Positions 1 to 8,386 of a stretch of DNA of 33,223 nt are shown in pieces (position 1 is the stretch's first letter; every line of letters begins with the position of its first letter). The translations under genes were made by a program, and so were the position numbers. The notes beneath the pieces were generated by a model, which was given only the letters and a program-made list of their open reading frames with translations, did not search any database and had not been told where the DNA came from. The stretch is from Calothrix sp. CSU_2_0. GTDB taxonomy: Bacteria; Cyanobacteriota; Cyanobacteriia; Cyanobacteriales; Nostocaceae. The stretch lies in contig JAAUPE010000081.1 of the NCBI GenBank assembly GCA_012034595.1, forward strand, positions 1 to 33,223. The letters run 5' to 3'.

Positions 1-19
1 CATCGAGTATATGCATCAT

Positions 20-116
20 CTATTGGAATTGGACGATTGGAATTGTGGATTGGGATTGGGATTGGGAATTGGGATTGGGATTGGGGATTGGGATTGGGAA
101 TTGGGAGTTGGGGATT
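20..116. repeat. Degenerate TTGGGAT heptamer tract
   Basis: About 14 imperfect tandem copies of a seven-base unit (TTGGGAT, TTGGGAA, TTGGGGA), read on the plus strand. The complementary form (CCCAATC) recurs at 9502-9560 and 25606-25634, so this is a dispersed short-tandem family of the kind common in Nostocales spacers. A 60-codon open frame across it encodes only Gly/Leu/Ile/Trp repeats and is not a gene. Confidence 0.85.
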
Positions 117-165
117 GGCTAATAAATAGTCCTCTCTGCCTTTCTCCCGCTTTCCCTCTCTCTCG

Positions 166-753
166 TTACCAACCTAAAACAGAAGCTAACTGAGGTGCGG
201 TACTCTCAGTTTCTGTAAATACACCTTCAGTATCAATACGACTTTCAACGCAATATGAAGCAGTGCTAAAACCACCAAATCGCTTCACCGTACTAGTTCG
301 CATTCGCATATTTGAACCTGAAAACCAAAAACGCTCAATCGAACTCATGGTTTCATAATCGGTAGTTAACACCAATCCTTCTTCCTCATCCAAATGAAAG
401 CGTCCAACAACAGGCATAATTTCCGCATACCCACGTTCGCGCAATAATCTACCTTGACGAGGATTGTCCACATCTGGAACGATCGCAAATACAGTTTGAC
501 CTTCGTGGTTTTCTTCCCCTTCTTTATCCCAAGCCATCGTACCTAACCAACGTACCCGCGAACCACCAATCGATAAATTGGGGTCAATTTCGTGCATTTG
601 ACACAGTTCAATTATCTCTGGATCCTCCGCAGTTAAGGTTTCTACCACAATCTCTGATTCTCCAGTTTCGGATCGCTTGAAGGCAAGGTGATGTGTTACC
701 CGCGAAGATTTCCATTTACCAGCACTTTGCCGAAAAAACTCCATCGCATCCAT
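166..753 (-). CDS. cpcS: CpcS/CpeS-family phycobiliprotein lyase
   Basis: The 195-residue product matches the CpcS/CpeS (S-type) chromophore lyases. These cytosolic lipocalin-like proteins attach phycocyanobilin, or a related bilin, to a cysteine of phycobiliprotein subunits during phycobilisome assembly. Family signatures visible are the N-terminal FFRQSAGKWKSSRVTHHLAF, the SRVRWLGTMAWD strand and the TDYETMSSIERFWF segment near residues 132-145, a charged and aromatic strand of the barrel. Length is normal. A second ATG lies at codon 4 (MEFF), and an AGGAG about 12 bases before the first ATG does not settle the start. Its 5' end faces nblA across 458 bases, so assembly and degradation genes share one upstream region. 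The subclass (S-I, S-II or S-III) cannot be decided by eye; the symbol is at family level. Confidence 0.88.
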   Translation of the reverse strand: MDAMEFFRQSAGKWKSSRVTHHLAFKRSETGESEIVVETLTAEDPEIIELCQMHEIDPNLSIGGSRVRWLGTMAWDKEGEENHEGQTVFAIVPDVDNPRQGRLLRERGYAEIMPVVGRFHLDEEEGLVLTTDYETMSSIERFWFSGSNMRMRTSTVKRFGGFSTASYCVESRIDTEGVFTETESTAPQLASVLGW

Positions 754-1211
754 CTAGTTTTAACTCCTAACTATTGACTTCTAAGAACTATGTGTTAACT
801 TTTTACTTTCAATTTTAGTATTTTAACGTATCGCCGAAGTCCATATCTTCAAGGTAATCGTAAGACCAAAACTTGGGCGAAAGTCAAGTTTTGGCACTCC
901 CTCATGAGTACAGACGTTCCTAGTTCTGCCGCAAACAATTAGGAGTAGTTCACGATTACAGCTTTCCGCGATTAGCTTTCAACTAGTCGAATATTGGATC
1001 GACTCAAGAAAAGGTTACATTCGTTTAATTGTAAATTTTTGTAGTCACTACTAACCATTGCTTGACAAAGTAGACTAATTAATCGTCGTCTGCTAAGATG
1101 GTAGAAATTGCAAAACCACTAGTAACGGCAGTGAGTATTTAGATACAGGACTTAAATACACATCTGCGGAGTGCGAGTTGGTGCAAGCGATTCAGTCAAA
1201 AATAGGAGTCA
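754..1211. other. Divergent intergenic region between lyase gene and nblA
   Basis: This 458-base spacer must hold both outward promoters. A perfect 10-bp inverted repeat (CCAAAACTTG / CAAGTTTTGG, 866-894) sits in its middle. A short piece of the TTAACTCCTAAC-type repeat lies beside the lyase start (about 755-775). An imperfect NtcA-like site, GTA-N8-TAG, is at 1031-1044, but no TAN3T lies at the usual distance from it. No open frame worth naming is present. Confidence 0.6.
866..894. promoter_or_regulatory. Perfect 10-bp inverted repeat in divergent promoter region
   Basis: CCAAAACTTG (866-875) and CAAGTTTTGG (885-894) are exact reverse complements separated by nine bases. There is no T-run on either side, so it does not look like a terminator. 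Placed between the lyase gene and nblA, it could be an operator for a dimeric regulator or an RNA hairpin in a leader. The role is inference. Confidence 0.45.
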
Positions 1212-1382
1212 ATGATGAACTTCCCCACTGAATTGACCGTAGAGCAACAGTTTCGTTTACAAACTTTGAAAGAACAGGTCAAAAGCCTAAGTCAAGAAGA
1301 AGCTCAAACATTTTTATTGGAAGTAATGCGTCAGATGATGGTGAAGGATAATTTGGTAAAGCATCTTCTCAAACAAGCTTGA
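1212..1382 (+). CDS. nblA: Phycobilisome degradation protein NblA
   Basis: This 56-codon gene encodes a typical NblA: TELTVEQQFRLQTLKEQV near the N-terminus, then a second helix with AQTFLLEVMRQMMVKDNLVK. NblA is a small helical homodimer that binds phycobiliprotein subunits and acts as an adaptor for the Clp protease during nitrogen or sulfur starvation, bleaching the antenna. Two adjacent ATGs (1212 and 1215) are preceded by GGAG at 1205-1208, which supports this start. Length is normal for the family. The gene stands alone, divergent from a bilin lyase gene. Regulation by nitrogen status through NtcA is known in relatives; here only an imperfect GTA-N8-TAG is visible upstream. Confidence 0.93.
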   Translation: MMNFPTELTVEQQFRLQTLKEQVKSLSQEEAQTFLLEVMRQMMVKDNLVKHLLKQA

Positions 1383-1425
1383 TGCGTCTTGAAATGTGAA
1401 TTAATTGGAAGATAGGTTCAAGGTT

Positions 1426-1674
1426 TTACCGGAGAAAGGGTTTAAAATGAGAAACTTCGGTTCTACCGTTCCCCTGATAAAAAAAGTATGTTAACTGAGA
1501 AAAAGAGCTAAAAAATAACAAGAATTTATGATTTTTTAGATTATTAGTGACATACTTACTAATGTTATCAATATCTGCATTCGTCACTACATAATTATCC
1601 TTCTTTTGTACCAATTCCTCTAATATTCCTATAGGAGTATGGGGATTAGAAGCAACCTGAAAGTCTTGACTCAA
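1426..1674 (-). pseudogene. Fragment resembling a leucine-rich-repeat-variant (LRV) protein
   Basis: The frame opens at a TTG and its first 25 residues contain VASNPHTPIGILEELVQKKD, which resembles one LRV repeat unit (A-x-N-P-x-T-P-x-x-x-L-x-x-L). The remainder (HKFLLFFSSFSQLTYFF) does not continue the repeat, so the frame is probably a decayed remnant. Upstream in the same frame, across two stops, lies another protein-like segment at 1699-1791. No good ribosome site was seen. A functional small protein is not excluded but is less likely. Confidence 0.35.
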
Positions 1675-1698
1675 ACCTTTGTAGAATTAGCCTTCAAT

Positions 1699-1791
1699 CT
1701 ATTCATCATAATTGATGCTTTCACCTCTTAAAAATTCTAGAATTTCCTCTTCACCATCTTGTTGAACTTTAAACTCCAAATTTAATTTAGA
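1699..1791 (-). pseudogene. Protein remnant ending in LRGESINYDE
   Basis: A 30-codon open stretch between stops reads VQQDGEEEILEFLRGESI with codon use like a real gene but no start codon; a TAG precedes it at 1792-1794. It lies in the same frame as the LRV-like fragment at 1426-1674, separated by TAG and TAA codons, so the two may be parts of one decayed minus-strand gene. No family could be assigned. Confidence 0.3.
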
Positions 1792-2044
1792 CTAATTTAA
1801 ATATTCGATGAAGATTGAATAGAGAATAAAGAGATTTGAGTCGATAAAATATCAAATAATAAAATGTAGATTAATAGTGCGATCGCGTTTGCAAAATTCC
1901 TCACTTTTTCATTAAGTTGGAAATCGGATCGGAAAACATAAACTTATGGGTCTAAATTCGGTAGTATAGGGTAGCCTAACCAATAGTTATGGTTACATCT
2001 ATTTTGATGTGAGGCAATCTTCGCTCCACACACAGCTTGAGTCC

Positions 2045-4414
2045 ATGAAACCTACTTCCAATTTCCTTAGTCATCTTAACCCCAGTCAACGTCGTGCTGT
2101 CGAACATTTTTGTGGTCCTTTGCTCGTTGTTGCGGGGGCAGGTTCTGGCAAAACGAGAGCATTGACATATCGAATTGCTAATCTCATTCTCCAACATCAG
2201 GTTGACCCAGAAAATATTCTTGCAGTGACTTTTACTAATAAAGCTGCAAGGGAAATGAAGGAACGTATCCAGAAACTGTTTGCCGAGCAGATGGCAATGC
2301 AGGAATATGGGGAAAAGTATGATTTGTTACCCGAATTTGACCAGGTAAAATTGCGATCGCGTGTTTATCGAACTGTAATTAAGGATATGTGGTGTGGTAC
2401 TTTTCACAGTTTGTTTTCGCGGATTTTACGTCTAGATATCGATAAGTATGTGGATGAAAATGGTCGCAAATGGGATAAGAATTTTTCAATCTTTGATGAT
2501 TCGGATGCTCAATCTCTGGTGAAGGAGATTGTGACGAAGCAGATGAATCTTGATGATAAGAAATTTGACCCGAAATCGGTACGTTATGCGATTGGTAATG
2601 CCAAAAACCAAGGTCTTTCACCGAAGGAGTTTGCGATTGAGCAGCCGAATTATCGCGGGAAAATAATTTCTCAGGTTTATAGTGCTTATCAGGATAAGTT
2701 GGCAGGAAATAATGCTCTTGATTTTGATGATTTAATTTTAATTCCTACTCGGTTATTTCAACAAAATGAGCAAGTTTTAGATTATTGGCATCGGAAATTT
2801 CACCATATTTTAGTTGATGAATATCAAGATACTAATAGAACTCAATATGAATTAATTCGGTTGTTATCGACTAATAATGAAGGTAAAAATAATTGGAATT
2901 GGAAGAATCGCTCGACTTTTGTAGTCGGAGATGCAGACCAATCTATATATAGCTTTCGGCAAGCAGATTTTACAATTCTCTTAGGCTTTCAAGATGACTT
3001 TGGTGATGGTTTGGAAGACGATAATACTCGAACGATGGTGAAGTTGGAAGAAAATTATCGCTCATGTGAAAACATCCTCGAAGTTGCTAACCAACTTATT
3101 GAAAACAATACCCAACGTATCGATAAGATTCTCAAACCGACTCGTGCTGCTGGTGAAGAAATTTGTCTTTTTAAAGCAGATGATGAAGTTGTGGAAGCTG
3201 ACTTTGTTATCAATCAAATTCGTAAGCTTGAAGAAGAAAACCCCGACTTAGATTGGGGCAGTTTCTCAATCCTTTATCGTACTAATGCTCAATCAAGACC
3301 ATTTGAAGATTTGCTGGTTAAATATCAAATTCCTTATACCGTCGTGGGTGGATTTAGATTCTACGATCGCAAGGAAATCAAAGATATTCTAGCTTACCTC
3401 AAAGCTGTTCAAAATCCATCAGACGCTGTTAACATCCAACGCATTATTAATACTCCCCGTCGCGGTATTGGTAAATCAACCATCGACACCTTAGTTCGTG
3501 CTTCCCAAGAACTAGGTACAAACCTGTGGGAAATACTGAATGATGAGACATCAGTTAATACCTTAGCCGGACGTGCAGCGAAGTCAGTAAATAACTTTGC
3601 AAGCATCATTAGAAAATGGCAAGCTGAAATCGAAACCATGCCAGTTACCGAACTTGTCGCAGGCATAATTGAAGATTCCGGTTACGTTCAAGATTTGCAA
3701 ACCCAAGGAACCGACGAAGCCGAAGATCGGATTCAGAACATCCAAGCGTTATATAATGCAGTTTCCGAATTTCAAGAAGAAAACCAAGAAAACGAAGAAA
3801 GCGTCACCTTACAAAAGTTCCTCGAAAAAACTTCCCTCAGTTCCGACCTCGACAACTTAAAAGAAGGAGATGCAGCAGTATCATTAATGACATTACACGC
3901 ATCCAAAGGATTAGAATTTCCCGTCGTCTTCCTAGTTGGTTTAGAACAAGGATTGTTTCCTAATTATCGCTCAATGCAAGACCCCGCAGCACTAGAAGAA
4001 GAACGCAGGTTATGCTACGTAGGGATAACACGAGCGCAAGAAAGGTTATTTATCAGCCATGCCAGAGAAAGACGACTGTATGGCAGCAGAGAACCCGCCA
4101 TGCGATCGCAATTTCTCGACGAATTACCAGAGGATTTAGTCGCAAACCATCACCAAACCAGGCAAGGTTACGTTAAAACTGCTGCTGGTAGTCTGCCCAA
4201 ACGTGGAAGTGGTAATACCTTCACTAGCAATACTCCGAGCGATATCATCCAAAACTGGCAAGTCGGAGACGCAGTATTACATAAAACATTTGGAGAGGGT
4301 GAAATTACTCACGTGTTTGACGCAGGTAGTAAAACCTCCGTAGCAATCAAATTCGCGAACCTGGGAACCAAAATCATAGACCCCAGAGTAGCACAACTAC
4401 AAAAGATAAATTAA
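2045..4414 (+). CDS. pcrA: ATP-dependent DNA helicase, PcrA/UvrD family
   Basis: A superfamily 1A 3'-5' helicase for DNA repair and clearing of replication obstacles. From the ATG at 2045 it has 789 residues, normal for cyanobacterial PcrA. Motifs in order are Walker A AGAGSGKT (about 30-37), motif II VDEYQDTN (about 257-264), motif III VGDADQSIYSFR (about 293-304), motif IV LEENYRS, motif V VSLMTLHASKGLEF (about 612-625) and motif VI CYVGITRAQERL (about 657-668). The C-terminus carries the Tudor-like WQVGDAVLHKTFGEGE segment that contacts RNA polymerase in PcrA. An in-frame ATG at 2009 would add 12 residues unlike the family N-terminus. The start at 2045, giving MKPTSNFLSHLNPSQRRAV, fits better, though neither has a clear ribosome site. 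It precedes a metallophosphoesterase by about 100 bases. Confidence 0.93.
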   Translation: MKPTSNFLSHLNPSQRRAVEHFCGPLLVVAGAGSGKTRALTYRIANLILQHQVDPENILAVTFTNKAAREMKERIQKLFAEQMAMQEYGEKYDLLPEFDQVKLRSRVYRTVIKDMWCGTFHSLFSRILRLDIDKYVDENGRKWDKNFSIFDDSDAQSLVKEIVTKQMNLDDKKFDPKSVRYAIGNAKNQGLSPKEFAIEQPNYRGKIISQVYSAYQDKLAGNNALDFDDLILIPTRLFQQNEQVLDYWHRKFHHILVDEYQDTNRTQYELIRLLSTNNEGKNNWNWKNRSTFVVGDADQSIYSFRQADFTILLGFQDDFGDGLEDDNTRTMVKLEENYRSCENILEVANQLIENNTQRIDKILKPTRAAGEEICLFKADDEVVEADFVINQIRKLEEENPDLDWGSFSILYRTNAQSRPFEDLLVKYQIPYTVVGGFRFYDRKEIKDILAYLKAVQNPSDAVNIQRIINTPRRGIGKSTIDTLVRASQELGTNLWEILNDETSVNTLAGRAAKSVNNFASIIRKWQAEIETMPVTELVAGIIEDSGYVQDLQTQGTDEAEDRIQNIQALYNAVSEFQEENQENEESVTLQKFLEKTSLSSDLDNLKEGDAAVSLMTLHASKGLEFPVVFLVGLEQGLFPNYRSMQDPAALEEERRLCYVGITRAQERLFISHARERRLYGSREPAMRSQFLDELPEDLVANHHQTRQGYVKTAAGSLPKRGSGNTFTSNTPSDIIQNWQVGDAVLHKTFGEGEITHVFDAGSKTSVAIKFANLGTKIIDPRVAQLQKIN

Positions 4415-4513
4415 GGCGATTTCTCAAATAGTTTTACCTATTTAAGGGGTAAATAACCTCAAGAAAGAGGGCGAACAACCGTTCTCCCCTACAATAGAAT
4501 CATAATTATTCAC

Positions 4514-6163
4514 ATGTCCAAACTACTAACCGATCCTTTCCTACAGAACCCTACAGCAACCACTGTTCACGTGGTTTGGTTTACCGAATTTATCGGTTCC
4601 CAACATTTGATTAAATACGGAGAAAACCTCAATCAAACCGCAATCGCAACCACCACCAAACTAACCCGCACTCGTGAAGACCAAAAATCGCGAGTCGGAA
4701 ACCAAACCGAAGACGGACAAATATACCAAAAACCTACTATCCGTCATATTTGGAGACACGAAGCAGAGGTAACAGGACTAACACCAGGTATAAAAGTTAA
4801 CTATTGCATTACCAGCATTACAGAAGACAATCAGAGTATCAATAGCGACATATTTACCCTTACACCCCTACCAAATCCCAATTCACCCCTAAAAATACTG
4901 CTCACATCCGATCATCAAATCAAACCAATGGTTGCAGCAAACCTGCAAAAAGTCGTAGAAACAGTGGGACAAGTCGATGCAGTCTGGTTTGCGGGTGATT
5001 TGGTGAACATTCCTGACAGGGCAAGTGAGTGGTTTGATGATAATCGTGGGAATGGGTTTTTTCCATGTTTACAAGGAAAAGCTAATTATCAAATGGATGG
5101 GGATGGAGTCAAGATTACATATACAGGTGGAAAAATCATCCAGAATGCACCAATGTTTACCTGTATTGGCAATCATGAGTTAATGGGTAGATATGCGCGA
5201 GAAGATAGTTTAAATGGCGAATTTGATGATACTATTCCTCACCATATTGCTCAAGAATTATATGGTCATAATTTAGAAAAAGATAAATTAAAAGATAACT
5301 CATTTAATACAAATACATATGAGGAGATTTTCACCCTTCCAGAAAGTAAGGAAGGAGGAAAAACCTATTATGCTGTCAGCTTTGGGGATGTGCGGTTGGT
5401 CGTACTTTATGCGACGAATATGTGGCGATTTCCGAGTACTGAAAACGGACGCAAAGGTAAATATGGGGAAGTCGAAGCTGATTTGCAAAAGCCAGAAAAT
5501 TGGGGTTACGGACAGATTATTTACGAACCAATTTATCGAGGAAGTACGCAATATAATTGGTTAGAAAAAGAGTTAAATAGTCAGGAATTTCAACAGGCAA
5601 AATTTAAGGTAGTAATGTTGCACCATCCAATCCATACTTTAGGTGACAATATTGTTCCACCATATACTGAACCCGTGCAAATTATGGAGCGGGATAATAC
5701 AGGTAATATTAAAGCTGTACGTTACGAATATCCAAAAGATAAGGATTACTTGATTCGCGATGTTATCCCGTTATTAGAAGCAGCAAAAGTACAATTAGTA
5801 TTTTTTGGACATTCCCATTTGTGGAATCGATTTGTTAGTAATTCGGGAATGCATTTTCTGGAAACTTCCAATGTGGGAAATTCCTATGGTGCAGCATATG
5901 GTAATCGAAAACGCGAAAATATTCCTGCAATGGGTAGTGATAATTATATTGCGATCGCAGATGCAAATGGATTGGAACCAGTCACTCCATCAATTGCACC
6001 TATTTTAGACGGAGATGGGAAAGCTATGCCTTTTATCTCCAGTAATCAAATTAGTGTTTTTAGTATTTTTGATACGGGTACGGGAACAGTTAGTAGTTAT
6101 CGGTTTGATGTTCGTAAAGTTGACGCAGAAGTGATTAAATTTGATGAATTTAAGTTGAAATAA
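4514..6163 (+). CDS. Calcineurin-like metallophosphoesterase with N-terminal beta domain
   Basis: The 549-residue product has the five metal-binding blocks of the calcineurin-like phosphoesterase fold: SDH (about 132-134), GDLVN (161-165), GNHE (219-222), HHPIH (370-374) and GHSHLW (432-437). The first block reads SDH rather than the more usual GDxH. The first 120 residues resemble the fibronectin/purple-acid-phosphatase N-terminal domain, which orients the catalytic domain. There is no signal peptide or membrane segment, so a cytosolic enzyme is likely unless exported by another route. The substrate is unknown; phosphomonoesters, phosphodiesters or nucleotides are all possible. The gene follows pcrA on the same strand and ends at a strong hairpin. 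Confidence 0.82.
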   Translation: MSKLLTDPFLQNPTATTVHVVWFTEFIGSQHLIKYGENLNQTAIATTTKLTRTREDQKSRVGNQTEDGQIYQKPTIRHIWRHEAEVTGLTPGIKVNYCITSITEDNQSINSDIFTLTPLPNPNSPLKILLTSDHQIKPMVAANLQKVVETVGQVDAVWFAGDLVNIPDRASEWFDDNRGNGFFPCLQGKANYQMDGDGVKITYTGGKIIQNAPMFTCIGNHELMGRYAREDSLNGEFDDTIPHHIAQELYGHNLEKDKLKDNSFNTNTYEEIFTLPESKEGGKTYYAVSFGDVRLVVLYATNMWRFPSTENGRKGKYGEVEADLQKPENWGYGQIIYEPIYRGSTQYNWLEKELNSQEFQQAKFKVVMLHHPIHTLGDNIVPPYTEPVQIMERDNTGNIKAVRYEYPKDKDYLIRDVIPLLEAAKVQLVFFGHSHLWNRFVSNSGMHFLETSNVGNSYGAAYGNRKRENIPAMGSDNYIAIADANGLEPVTPSIAPILDGDGKAMPFISSNQISVFSIFDTGTGTVSSYRFDVRKVDAEVIKFDEFKLK

Positions 6164-6165
6164 TT

Positions 6166-6200
6166 TAGATTCCCAACTTCCAGGAGAAAGTGGGAATCTA
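6166..6200 (+). terminator. Hairpin downstream of metallophosphoesterase gene
   Basis: TAGATTCCCA (6166-6175) and TGGGAATCTA (6191-6200) pair perfectly over 10 bp with a 15-base loop, three bases after the stop codon. There is no T-run, so it may act as an mRNA 3' end or transcription barrier rather than a classical intrinsic terminator. Confidence 0.55.
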
Positions 6201-6212
6201 GTTGTTAAATTT

Positions 6213-6353
6213 CTACTCTTCCAAAGATTTACTAGTTCTTACCAATATCTTACCCAATCTTTGAATTGGACCTTTAAATCCTCTTTTTGCATCTTCACCA
6301 GCTTGTTGAGTTTGTTCTCCAAGTAGTTCTTTTGACAGAGGAATTAGTAAAAT
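6213..6353 (-). pseudogene. Small conserved-looking reading frame without a start codon
   Basis: Reading from a TAA at 6354-6356 to a TAG at 6213-6215, 46 codons encode a protein-like sequence: SKELLGEQTQQAGEDAKRG, then FKGPIQRLGKILVRTSKSLE. Composition is amphipathic and basic at the C-terminus, unlike random AT-rich sequence, but there is no ATG, GTG or TTG near the beginning. It could be the surviving 3' end of a gene or a small gene with a rare start. No family was recognised. It lies downstream of, and on the same strand as, the DUF3598 gene. Confidence 0.35.
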
Positions 6354-6442
6354 TTATTGCTAATGCAAGGATGCAGATGACAAAGTTTAGTACTCAGAAT
6401 TGTCAAACAAGTAAAAATTAGGCTGTAATCATTAAATATGCT

Positions 6443-7258
6443 TCAATTTACTTTGTTTTCTGTCACTAAAGTCAAACTTACCCATTCACCTTTATCGCTA
6501 TAACTGCGAATAATTCGTTGTCGCAAATCTGCTTTAATTAACCAACCAGCTTCTAAAAATAGAGATTGATTTAATTGTGCTTTGACGGGAAATGTTGCCG
6601 AAGCACCATCAGGTAACATTAACACTTGAATGGGATTTTGGGGATTACTATCAAAGTTGAGAACTGAACCGTCAATAGTCGCACTTGATGTAAATGGGGG
6701 ACGATTTGCAAAGCTAGAATTTTGCACAAGTTTTCCTGATGCATCAATTTCTAATTGCATTTTGGTGGGATAAATACTTGGTTCCCGCAAATCTGAATAC
6801 ATTGTCACAGCTTTACCTTCCCATTTCCCCAGTAATGCACCGAATTCTAATTTTGGACGTTCATTAAGTTCGGTTCCCTCACGATATTCTCGAATTAAAG
6901 TTAATTTTTCTAGGTTGTTATTGGTGTCAAACAACTGCACTAAACGCAAACGGCGATTTTGATGTACAAAGCAAAATTCTGCACCAAATTCTGAAACCGG
7001 AGAAAATTGCATTGAACCTTGGCAAAATGAACCATTTTCAAAAAATAAGAGACTTCGTGATAAAGTCTCAAATTCTAGTACTAAATCCTGTAATCCATGA
7101 CGCTGAAGCGTAAGTTTTGCTGCTTGATTATTGTTTAATCCTTCGATATTCAAACGACTGGGGATGCTTTCGAGTTGTTCACCAGTGGGTGAGAATTTAG
7201 TAAATGAACCAACCCAAATACCAAGATTTTTAAGAAAAGATTCCCATTGAGAAGACAT
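6443..7258 (-). CDS. DUF3598 family protein (lipocalin-like, cyanobacterial)
   Basis: A 271-residue protein starting MSSQWESFLKNLGIWVGSFTKF, which matches the DUF3598 family of cyanobacteria and plastids. The family is predicted to form one or two calycin/lipocalin-type barrels; two halves are visible, with LGIWVGSF near residue 12 and LLGKWEGKAV near residue 144. No signal peptide or membrane segment is present, and the biochemical function is unknown. Its ATG lies 2 bp after the ftsX stop codon, so the two genes are almost certainly cotranscribed and probably translationally coupled. That ties an uncharacterised barrel protein to a division-type membrane protein. Confidence 0.82.
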   Translation of the reverse strand: MSSQWESFLKNLGIWVGSFTKFSPTGEQLESIPSRLNIEGLNNNQAAKLTLQRHGLQDLVLEFETLSRSLLFFENGSFCQGSMQFSPVSEFGAEFCFVHQNRRLRLVQLFDTNNNLEKLTLIREYREGTELNERPKLEFGALLGKWEGKAVTMYSDLREPSIYPTKMQLEIDASGKLVQNSSFANRPPFTSSATIDGSVLNFDSNPQNPIQVLMLPDGASATFPVKAQLNQSLFLEAGWLIKADLRQRIIRSYSDKGEWVSLTLVTENKVN

Positions 7259-7260
7259 AA

Positions 7261-8160
7261 TTAAGTCCTAGCAAAACGTCTCACCGCAAACAAGCTTCCC
7301 ATTAATCCTACCATTGCACCGAAACCTAACAGAACTAGGGGCAAAATTAATGTTTGTGCCGTAGTTAATTTTAAACCTGTAGCCAGCAACTTAATAAAAT
7401 CGGGTTGATTTAAAAGGAGTTTACCAATAAACTGCTGCGTAAGGCTAATCAAACTCCAAGCAATACCACCACCGAATAAACCAAATGCAATACCTTGAAA
7501 AATAAATGGTAAATATATCCAAGCAGAAGTCGCACCAACCAACTGCATGACTTCAATTTCCCGACGACGTGCCAAAACAATTAGACGAATCGTCGTACTT
7601 GTAACCGCGATCGCAGTTAAAGTCAAAATAATTGCGATCGCAAAACTGATCCAATTTAAACCACGATGTAACTGGGCAATATGCACAACCGCTTCATCTA
7701 TATATTGGACTGTCTCTACACCTTTTATTTTCGCTAACTGTGTCGCTAAACTTGGCACCACATCCGAACTTCGCGCTTTAACCTTCAATTCATCTACCAA
7801 AGGGTTATTACCTAGTTGTTGTGTGGCATTTTTAATATCGGACATCCCTAATTCTTTGACTAGTTGCTCCCATGCTTCGTCTTTGGTCACTTTTTCGATG
7901 TTCGCAACTTCGGGTAGTTGAGATACTAATGGTGCTACCGCATCTATCCCCACATTCGCATCTAAATAAACAGATACTTCCAACTGACTACCAAACTGGT
8001 TCAAAAGCTTTTCTAATTGCCAAGATGTTTGCAAACTCATCCCCAACAAGAATAGCAATACTGTCACAGTGCTGATTGCTGCCCAATTCATCCAACCACC
8101 ACGTTTTAATCCCAAAAATGTCTCTTTAAGTAAGTAATCTAGCTTCGTGAATATCTTCAT
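7261..8160 (-). CDS. ftsX: Cell division protein FtsX (ABC-transporter-like permease)
   Basis: The 299-residue protein has the FtsX layout: a cytoplasmic N-terminus, one membrane helix (about 25-44), an extracytoplasmic domain with SVYLDANVGIDAV and the KVTKDEAWEQL segment, then three helices (about 172-198, 212-240 and 270-292). RRREIEVMQLVGAT lies between helices 2 and 3, as in the FtsX family. With FtsE it controls peptidoglycan hydrolases at the septum. No ftsE lies upstream; the next 225 bases are non-coding, so the ATPase must be encoded elsewhere. The next gene downstream (DUF3598) begins 2 bp after its stop. Confidence 0.9.
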   Translation of the reverse strand: MKIFTKLDYLLKETFLGLKRGGWMNWAAISTVTVLLFLLGMSLQTSWQLEKLLNQFGSQLEVSVYLDANVGIDAVAPLVSQLPEVANIEKVTKDEAWEQLVKELGMSDIKNATQQLGNNPLVDELKVKARSSDVVPSLATQLAKIKGVETVQYIDEAVVHIAQLHRGLNWISFAIAIILTLTAIAVTSTTIRLIVLARRREIEVMQLVGATSAWIYLPFIFQGIAFGLFGGGIAWSLISLTQQFIGKLLLNQPDFIKLLATGLKLTTAQTLILPLVLLGFGAMVGLMGSLFAVRRFART

Positions 8161-8306
8161 ACAAATCTAACCGTAAATACCTAACTTAACCTGATAATTC
8201 CCACAGGAACACCAAGTTACAGTTATAACTTCCCTTCTTAGTAAAGGGGAAGAACTCACATAAGTACGCCTTATTACTCACATAAAACTTTAATTGTCAA
8301 GTTGTG

Positions 8307-8334
8307 TTGACTATTTGTAACAAAGTTGTTATAT
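8307..8334 (+). promoter_or_regulatory. Candidate sigma-70-type promoter of psb34
   Basis: TTGACT (8307-8312) and TTATAT (8329-8334) are separated by 16 bases and lie 53 bases before the psb34 ATG. Spacing and sequences fit a housekeeping promoter. The element was read by eye and no start site is known. Confidence 0.5.
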
Positions 8335-8386
8335 TTGTTTACATAAGGCAACAAACCGAAGAAAAACAAAAAAAACAGGACAAAAT

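Noticed and set aside
11-193. 60-codon frame of Gly/Leu/Ile/Trp repeats on plus
   Set aside because: It is a translation of the TTGGGAT heptamer tract; no ribosome site and no protein-like composition.
1031-1044. NtcA site upstream of nblA (GTA-N8-TAG)
   Set aside because: The last base differs from GTA-N8-TAC and the nearest TAN3T box is 26 bases downstream, a little too far, so I did not annotate it.
8307-8345. HLR1-type (RpaB) high-light element near the psb34 promoter
   Set aside because: TTTACAT-like pieces are present but not two properly spaced repeats of the consensus.
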